Shown here one piece after another: positions 59,898 through 64,000 of a DNA stretch of 64,000 nt (position 1 is its first letter; each line of letters opens with the position of its first letter). This stretch comes from Parasporobacterium sp. (GTDB lineage Bacteria > Bacillota > Clostridia > Lachnospirales > Lachnospiraceae). The translations under genes were made by a program, and so were the position numbers. The notes under the pieces were generated by a model that did no database searches, was not told the origin of the DNA, and saw only the letters and a program-made list of their open reading frames with translations. The stretch covers positions 61,488 to 125,487 of the forward strand of contig JAFUBX010000022.1 of NCBI GenBank assembly GCA_017459985.1, written 5' to 3'.

Positions 59898-61187
59898 TCA
59901 CAGCGCCTGAATAGCCCAAAGCGGAATATTGATCAGCCAGTCCTGCTCCCGGTATCCGGACATGGAGGTTCGAATGGCAGTTTTCGGGTGATATTTTTCC
60001 ACATACATCTTCAGACTTTTTGCTTTCAGGTTTTCTTCCGCTTTTACCTCCAGCGGAAGAACATTACCGTCTTGTTGAAACAGAAAATCTACTTCAAAAG
60101 CCGATTTTTCTGTTGCATAATAATAAACAGAATAGGTAGTTTCTGCAACAAGCTGCTGCAGAACATATTGTTCTGTCAAAGCTCCTTTGAACTCCGTGAA
60201 AGCTCGGTTTCCCTCCAGAATCGTCCTCCAGTCCAACTCCCCCAGAGCGCCCAGAAGACCGACGTCCAGCATATAGATTTTGTAGGAAGAAAAATCTATA
60301 TAAGCTTTCAATGGAACGGAGGGGGCGGAAACCTTATTTACTTTATAGATCAGACCACTGTCCAGCAACCATTGAATGGCAATCTCATAATCTTTGGAAC
60401 GAGCCCCCTTTTTTATTTGCCCAAAGAAAAATTTCTTATTTTCCTTGGCAAGCTGAGCAGGAAGGGATTGCCATACCATGCGGATCCGGGGGAGTTCTCC
60501 GGGGTTCACATGTTTTCCGAAATCCCCTTCATATTGCCGTAAAATGGATAACTGCAGTTCCCGGACCTGATCATAATCATGATGCAATCGAAAATGCTCC
60601 ACTACTTCGGGCATTCCACCGATAACATAATACGCTCTTAATAACTCAATATAACGATCCCGAAACAGATTGATTTCCGGATTTTTATAATCGGTAAAGA
60701 ATTCCGCCAGATCATTTTCTTCCAATGCCCAGAGAAACTCCCGAAACGACATAGGATATAAGTGCAATTCGTCTACTTTGCCGACCGGAAAGGAGATTCC
60801 CTGATGAAGCGCTGTACCTAATAAGGATCCTGCCGCAATTACGGCATACGTTCTGGCGTCTTCACAGAAATACTTCAGAGATTCAATGACTTTCGGTGCT
60901 CCTTGTACTTCATCAAATACAATGAGGGTATCCTGTGGAGATATGGTTATATGCATTTCGATTTCAATAGCCTTCAGAATACGTGCAGTGTTGTAATCCT
61001 GCTCAAAAATGGATGCCATTCTCTGATTGTTGTAGAAGGATATATACACCGTATTTTGAAAATGGGATTGGCCAAATTCACGGATAGACCAGGTCTTACC
61101 TACTTGACGGGCACCCCATAAGATAAGCGGCTTTCTGTCCGGGCTGTTTTTCCATTGCAGCAGGGAGTCTTCTATTAATCGTTTCAT
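59898..61187 (-). CDS. AAA-fold ATPase with DUF4143 domain
   Basis: A 429-residue ATPase. Walker A is ILWGARQVGKTWSIREFG (about 22-39) and Walker B DTLIVFDEVQGAPK (about 86-99); the C-terminal DUF4143 region includes DVGLLGALGELDW and YYATEKSAFEVDFLFQQ (about 360-380), a PD-(D/E)xK-like segment with E-VDFL and LEVKAEE. These proteins occur singly in many gut bacteria with unknown function; a role in defence or mobile element biology has been suggested. Intact and not clearly part of any operon. The start fits the family, with an AT-rich, poor ribosome binding site. Confidence 0.87.
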   Translation of the reverse strand: MKRLIEDSLLQWKNSPDRKPLILWGARQVGKTWSIREFGQSHFQNTVYISFYNNQRMASIFEQDYNTARILKAIEIEMHITISPQDTLIVFDEVQGAPKVIESLKYFCEDARTYAVIAAGSLLGTALHQGISFPVGKVDELHLYPMSFREFLWALEENDLAEFFTDYKNPEINLFRDRYIELLRAYYVIGGMPEVVEHFRLHHDYDQVRELQLSILRQYEGDFGKHVNPGELPRIRMVWQSLPAQLAKENKKFFFGQIKKGARSKDYEIAIQWLLDSGLIYKVNKVSAPSVPLKAYIDFSSYKIYMLDVGLLGALGELDWRTILEGNRAFTEFKGALTEQYVLQQLVAETTYSVYYYATEKSAFEVDFLFQQDGNVLPLEVKAEENLKAKSLKMYVEKYHPKTAIRTSMSGYREQDWLINIPLWAIQAL

Positions 61188-61218
61188 CGCAATTTATGCC
61201 TTTCTTTGCAAACGGATT

Positions 61219-61323
61219 CTAAACGGTGGATGCGCTAACATCATCCTTCGCCGTTGGCTTGGATTCTGTGTCTTCTACATGTGAAGCTTTACGTCGCTTT
61301 CCAGGAGCTTCATCAAAGCTAAC
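61219..61323 (-). other. Short C-terminal coding remnant
   Basis: A reading frame ends here with VAVSFDEAPGKRRKASHVED and a Ser/Thr/Lys-rich tail. Its upstream part runs into AT-rich non-coding sequence, so it is either a degraded tail of a lost gene or chance. The spacer from 61188 to 61461 holds otherwise only the palindrome listed separately. Confidence 0.3.
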
Positions 61324-61362
61324 CGCAACCAAAAGTATAATATCAGAAAAAATGAGCGGAAA

Positions 61363-61390
61363 CAACATTTTTTCCGCGGAAAAAATGTTG
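61363..61390. promoter_or_regulatory. Perfect 28-bp palindrome
   Basis: caacattttttccg followed by its exact complement, centred on ccgcgg. It could be a protein-binding site or a cruciform. TTGACA overlaps its right edge at 61388, but the nearest TATAAT is 23 bases on, too far for a normal promoter. Confidence 0.7.
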
Positions 61391-61461
61391 ACATGACACA
61401 ATAATTCTGTGAATAGTATAATGCGGAGTGTATCTTGGTGAAATGAAATAATTAGTGCCAG

Positions 61462-61578
61462 TTTGCAAGATTAAGTTCCATTATTAAATTTTTTGCAAAA
61501 TTCAGTTCCGGAACAGCACCTTGAAAACAGAAGTAAGTTTTACAAAAACCAGCCATATCAGAAGTAAGTATTGCAAAG
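61462..61578. mobile_element. Relic of an insertion sequence with repeated ends (IS21-like)
   Basis: TTTGCAARATTMAGTTCC occurs twice, 30 bases apart (61462-61479 and 61492-61509). An inverted partner pair, CAGAAGTAAGTNTTNCAAA, occurs at 61529 and 61559, also 30 bases apart. Paired direct copies at each end, in inverted orientation, are the end structure of IS21-type elements. No transposase remains; the inner part was deleted. The right pair lies in the end of the neighbouring transporter gene and explains its truncation. Confidence 0.55.
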
Positions 61579-62184
61579 GTTGCATTTAGTCATAAGGACT
61601 GCCGGGAACAACAACGAAACCACCACGCCGGGGAGCATGTTGACGCCCATGTTTGTGAACAGGCTCAGCGCGTCCCGCTGCTTTACATTACTGGTGGACA
61701 GCGGAACCATCAAGGTATGGCTCATATTGTAAATGGTATAGGCAAAGGAAAAGAAAATGTTGTAAGTCAACGCCACCAAAACAAACTGCAATACACTGTG
61801 TTCCCGAGGTACCAGGAATAATAAAATCGTAGCGATGGACATAAGTGGTGCTGAGATAAATATCCAAGGGCGCGCCTTACCTTGCCGTGTTCGGGTTTTT
61901 TCGATAATCTGTCCCATAACAATATTCGTGACAGCGTCCACAATTTTAGACAAAATTGGAAACAGCGCCATAAATGCTGCGGCCCAAACAAAAGAATTCG
62001 TCAAATCCAAAACGTCGGTATAAAATACATTCAGATAGCTGACTAATGTAATGTTCAGGATCGCTGCGCCCATCGGACCGAAGAAAAAGCCAAGCCATTT
62101 CTCCGGTCTGCTTGTGTTTGCGGATTTGATATAGGGATCAAACTTCGGAGACGCAAAAAGTTTTGATTTTTCAAGAATTGACAT
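61558..62184 (-). pseudogene. GPH-family sugar transporter, 3'-truncated
   Basis: About 200 residues of a glycoside-pentoside-hexuronide (GPH/MelB-type) symporter with the first five or six helices, including [40 protein letters not shown] and [11 protein letters not shown]. The usual family length is about 450 residues. The last residues after LFPAVLMTK come from the insertion-sequence relic, ending in [13 protein letters not shown] precedes the ATG. It is divergent from a TetR gene, which probably once regulated it. Confidence 0.85.
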
Positions 62185-62363
62185 ATTTCATTCCTCCACT
62201 CTTATTCTTAATGAGATCATCATCATCAATTCAGACTTGACTTTTTCCTCATTATCATCATAATACTTAATGTACATCGTGTTCAATAAGCAGATATATT
62301 TCTTTTGTTAATTCCTGAACAGTTTCGGGAAATATGTTGATTATCATCTATAAGGGAGAAATA

Positions 62364-62933
62364 ATGATGAAGAATGAAGATACCCGTGTTCAGTTCACGA
62401 AAAAGATTTTGAAAGACGCTCTTCTGAAATTATTGAAAACCAAGCCGATTACCCGAGTCACGATCAAGGAGCTCTGCGAGGAGGCTGGACTCAACCGAGG
62501 AACTTTTTATCTGCACTATAACGAGCCAAACGATTTGCTTCGGGAGATTGAAGAGGAATTTGTTCAAGAAAAAATGTCGTTCTTCAATCCATATATGAAG
62601 AACGACAACCCGGATCAGTTGGCAATGCTTTTTGGTGCAATCCTGCAAAATCATGAGCTGAGCCTGATTTTGTTCGGACATAATGGAGCTCCGCAGTTTA
62701 CTGAACGAATAAAGAAACTGGTGCGCCCGAGAATCCTCGAGGACTGGCAACGTGAATTCCCCACCTATCATCCTGACGATCTTGAATTTGTATATGACTT
62801 TGTTTTTTCAGGCGCAATGAAACTAATCCTTAATTGGATTGCAGACAGCGGAAATATCTCTGCGGAAGAATTTGCGCATCGCCTTGACTGTCTTGGGCAT
62901 TACAGCCATCTTGCCATCAAGGAATTCCGCTAG
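62364..62933 (+). CDS. TetR/AcrR-family transcriptional regulator
   Basis: A 189-residue TetR protein. The DNA-binding part is FTKKILKDALLKLLKTKPIT and IKELCEEAGLNRGTFYLHYN; the rest is the helical ligand domain with TetR_C-type features (ILFGHNGAPQF). Two ATG codons lie side by side at 62364 and 62367 behind GGGAG. It is divergent from the truncated GPH transporter, so its original target is probably broken. The spacer between has TCATCATC repeats that could hold an operator. Confidence 0.88.
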   Translation: MMKNEDTRVQFTKKILKDALLKLLKTKPITRVTIKELCEEAGLNRGTFYLHYNEPNDLLREIEEEFVQEKMSFFNPYMKNDNPDQLAMLFGAILQNHELSLILFGHNGAPQFTERIKKLVRPRILEDWQREFPTYHPDDLEFVYDFVFSGAMKLILNWIADSGNISAEEFAHRLDCLGHYSHLAIKEFR

Positions 62934-62945
62934 CATTGGCTGCCT

Positions 62946-63153
62946 GTTCGTTGACCGCTTCATGGCAGCATAGTTCTCTTCACTGGCAGCAATGACATCC
63001 ATGGGATAAATCTCATATCCCAGTTCCCGACACAGATCACAGAATGCACGAAGCGGATATGGATCTTCCCTGGTTTTTCAGGAACCGGCTTTGCAGCTGC
63101 TCATCATGGAAGGCCTGTAATTGCAGCCGGTTTAAGGCTTCTGCAGCATTCAT
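62946..63153 (-). pseudogene. Nif11-like small protein, frameshifted
   Basis: The start MNAAEALNRLQLQAFHDEQL lies at 63153 and overlaps the VOC gene end by 4 bases. At a run of five A the frame shifts; the sequence then reads TREDPYPLRAFCDLCREL and GYEIYPMDVIAASEENYAAM, resembling Nif11-type short helical proteins. With the frameshift the product would be about 38 residues. One extra A in the run is enough to explain it, so a sequencing or assembly error is possible. Confidence 0.5.
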
Positions 63154-63545
63154 AGTTGCTCTCTTTCCGCCATATATGTTTTCCGGTAATTCTCCGAATG
63201 TTCGATCAGGCAAATCCGGATACCATTCGGATCCAAAACAAAAGTCATCCTTCCAACCGTAGTGGGTATCATGGGCCCTGTCGCCTGGTACCCAAAGTCC
63301 TGCAAGTGGGAAATCACTTCGTCCAGGTTATCCACATCAGTTCCGATGGAATACATCCCCGTGGGAAAATTCTTATTGCAGATTAGCTCCACGCTGGCCC
63401 CATCGCTTTCCATAATGGTGATAGCCCCGCCATCCCGAGTATCCACGTGGTATCCCTCCCGGAATCCAAGGACATCCTGGTAGAATGCCACGGATTCCTC
63501 CAGGTCATTCACGATCAGGGTGGTATATTGTACTTTGATCTTCAT
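63150..63545 (-). CDS. VOC-superfamily (glyoxalase/bleomycin-resistance-like) protein
   Basis: A 131-residue protein with two beta-alpha-beta-beta-beta repeats. VQYTTLIVNDLEESVAFYQD and FVLDPNGIRICLIEHSEN mark the start and end of the domain; the metal ligands of glyoxalases are not all evident (Glu in IEH is present). It follows the truncated monooxygenase gene by 20 bases and precedes the Nif11-like frame with a 4-base overlap, so these once formed an operon. Substrate unknown. Confidence 0.88.
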   Translation of the reverse strand: MKIKVQYTTLIVNDLEESVAFYQDVLGFREGYHVDTRDGGAITIMESDGASVELICNKNFPTGMYSIGTDVDNLDEVISHLQDFGYQATGPMIPTTVGRMTFVLDPNGIRICLIEHSENYRKTYMAEREQL

Positions 63546-63565
63546 AGCATGTTCCCTCCAGAATT

Positions 63566-63793
63566 CTATTTTCTGACAAACCGGCCTTCCGATTCCGGAA
63601 TGTCTGCGTTTGCAAACCGCGCCACCGTCATATGAAGATCATACTTTTCCCGGAACGCAGCAATTGTTCCCATCATCAGTGATGCATGATGGATATCGAT
63701 CGCCTCTGCTGTCCCGGATGATTCCATCTCTTCCGCAAATTTGCGGGCATTTCCGTTGGTACCGGTATAGTATAAGTTCACAGTAATTGCCAT
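63566..63793 (-). pseudogene. Antibiotic-biosynthesis-monooxygenase-like protein with an internal deletion
   Basis: A 75-residue frame that matches the start (MAITVNLYYTGTNGNARKFA) and end (AIDIHHASLMMGTIAAFREK) of putative quinol monooxygenases of the ABM family. The central beta-strand part of about 45 residues, expected between them, is missing, and the join falls at a short repeated Ala-Ile. The fold cannot be complete, although the reading frame is kept. Confidence 0.55.
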
Positions 63794-63795
63794 AT

Positions 63796-64000
63796 TTAAC
63801 TCATCTCATGGTTCCAGTGTTTTTCAAATGTTATCGTCACATTATGCTGCAGTGCCAGGCCCGCTTCTGCTTCGATGCATTTTGTAATGCCAGACAAAAC
63901 CGGGCAGCCTGCATGCACCGGGAACTGCTCAGAAGCATACCCAAACAGCAGGCCTGTCCCCGGTTTTTCAACTACTGCTGCTGGGTGTTCAACAGTAATC
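63796..64000 (-). CDS. Unidentified protein, C-terminal part only
   Basis: About 67 C-terminal residues are visible, running off the right edge; the stop is at 63796-63798. The segment includes PGTGLLFGYASEQFPVHAGC and ends FEKHWNHEMS. Codon use is like that of the neighbours and the frame is open throughout. The next gene on the same strand starts 3 bases after its stop, so it is upstream in the same operon. I do not recognise the family from this fragment. Confidence 0.55.
   Translation of the reverse strand, partial: ITVEHPAAVVEKPGTGLLFGYASEQFPVHAGCPVLSGITKCIEAEAGLALQHNVTITFEKHWNHEMS

Noticed and set aside
61388-61422. Sigma-A promoter
   Set aside because: TTGACA and TATAAT are both perfect but 23 bases apart, outside the working range, and no gene starts downstream.

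Overview
The window looks like a chromosomal segment of an anaerobic Clostridia bacterium, probably a gut or rumen Lachnospiraceae-like Bacillota. The grounds are strong AGGAGG-type ribosome binding sites, an ECF sigma/DUF4179 pair, butyrate kinase, a monomeric [FeFe]-hydrogenase, a TRAP transporter, many LysR/TetR/PucR regulators and a C-glycoside deglycosidase pair. No plasmid, phage or complete insertion sequence is present. All assignments come from reading motifs; no database search was possible.

Layout. 0-4.4 kb: a minus-strand TRAP transporter operon led by a uroporphyrinogen-decarboxylase-family protein, with a divergent LysR gene. 4.7-12.2 kb: a Card1-like (CARF plus DUF1887 nuclease) protein without any CRISPR locus, a DUF937 protein, an ECF sigma/DUF4179 pair, a repeat-rich spacer, then a three-gene minus-strand group (zinc dehydrogenase, CobW-like NTPase, degenerate TmcAL-like protein). 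12.4-14.7 kb: an array of CATG-centred half-sites at a strict 52-bp period, then a glutathione peroxidase, thioredoxin and thioredoxin reductase operon. 14.8-18.2 kb: XRE-Uma2 protein, hypothetical gene, exported nitroreductase, decayed sequence.

18.4-33.7 kb is the first catabolic island. A hydrogenase, a 2x[4Fe-4S] ferredoxin, an AprA/FrdA-like flavoprotein and an OFA-type MFS transporter form one operon. After a PucR regulator comes a second operon: SCP-x thiolase, a DUF35 protein fused to an acyl carrier protein, phosphate acyltransferase, butyrate kinase, acyl-ACP thioesterase and a Crp/Fnr regulator. A C-glycoside deglycosidase pair and a sugar-binding protein follow. Together they suggest import of a plant-derived compound, sugar removal, hydrogen-linked reduction and cleavage of a carrier-bound acyl chain with ATP recovery by acyl phosphate. 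This chain is inference.

34-41.5 kb: envelope and housekeeping genes, a ParE-type toxin-antitoxin pair, a nucleoside hydrolase joined to a broken LysR gene, and a GH13 enzyme. 41.7-58.6 kb is the second catabolic island: an operon of two GlcD-like flavoproteins, a GlcF/HdrD-like iron-sulfur protein, a flavin amine-oxidase-like enzyme, an unknown protein made of two repeats and an MFS transporter, under a LysR gene; then an operon of a fumarate-reductase-like flavoprotein, a stand-alone acyl carrier protein, a CocE/NonD hydrolase and another MFS transporter, opposite a TetR gene with a perfect palindromic operator, followed by an FMN reductase. 58.7-64 kb is a gene graveyard (AraC, carboxylesterase, DNA glycosylase, GPH transporter, Nif11-like and monooxygenase relics, and an insertion-sequence scar) around an intact AAA/DUF4143 gene, a TetR gene and a VOC-family gene.
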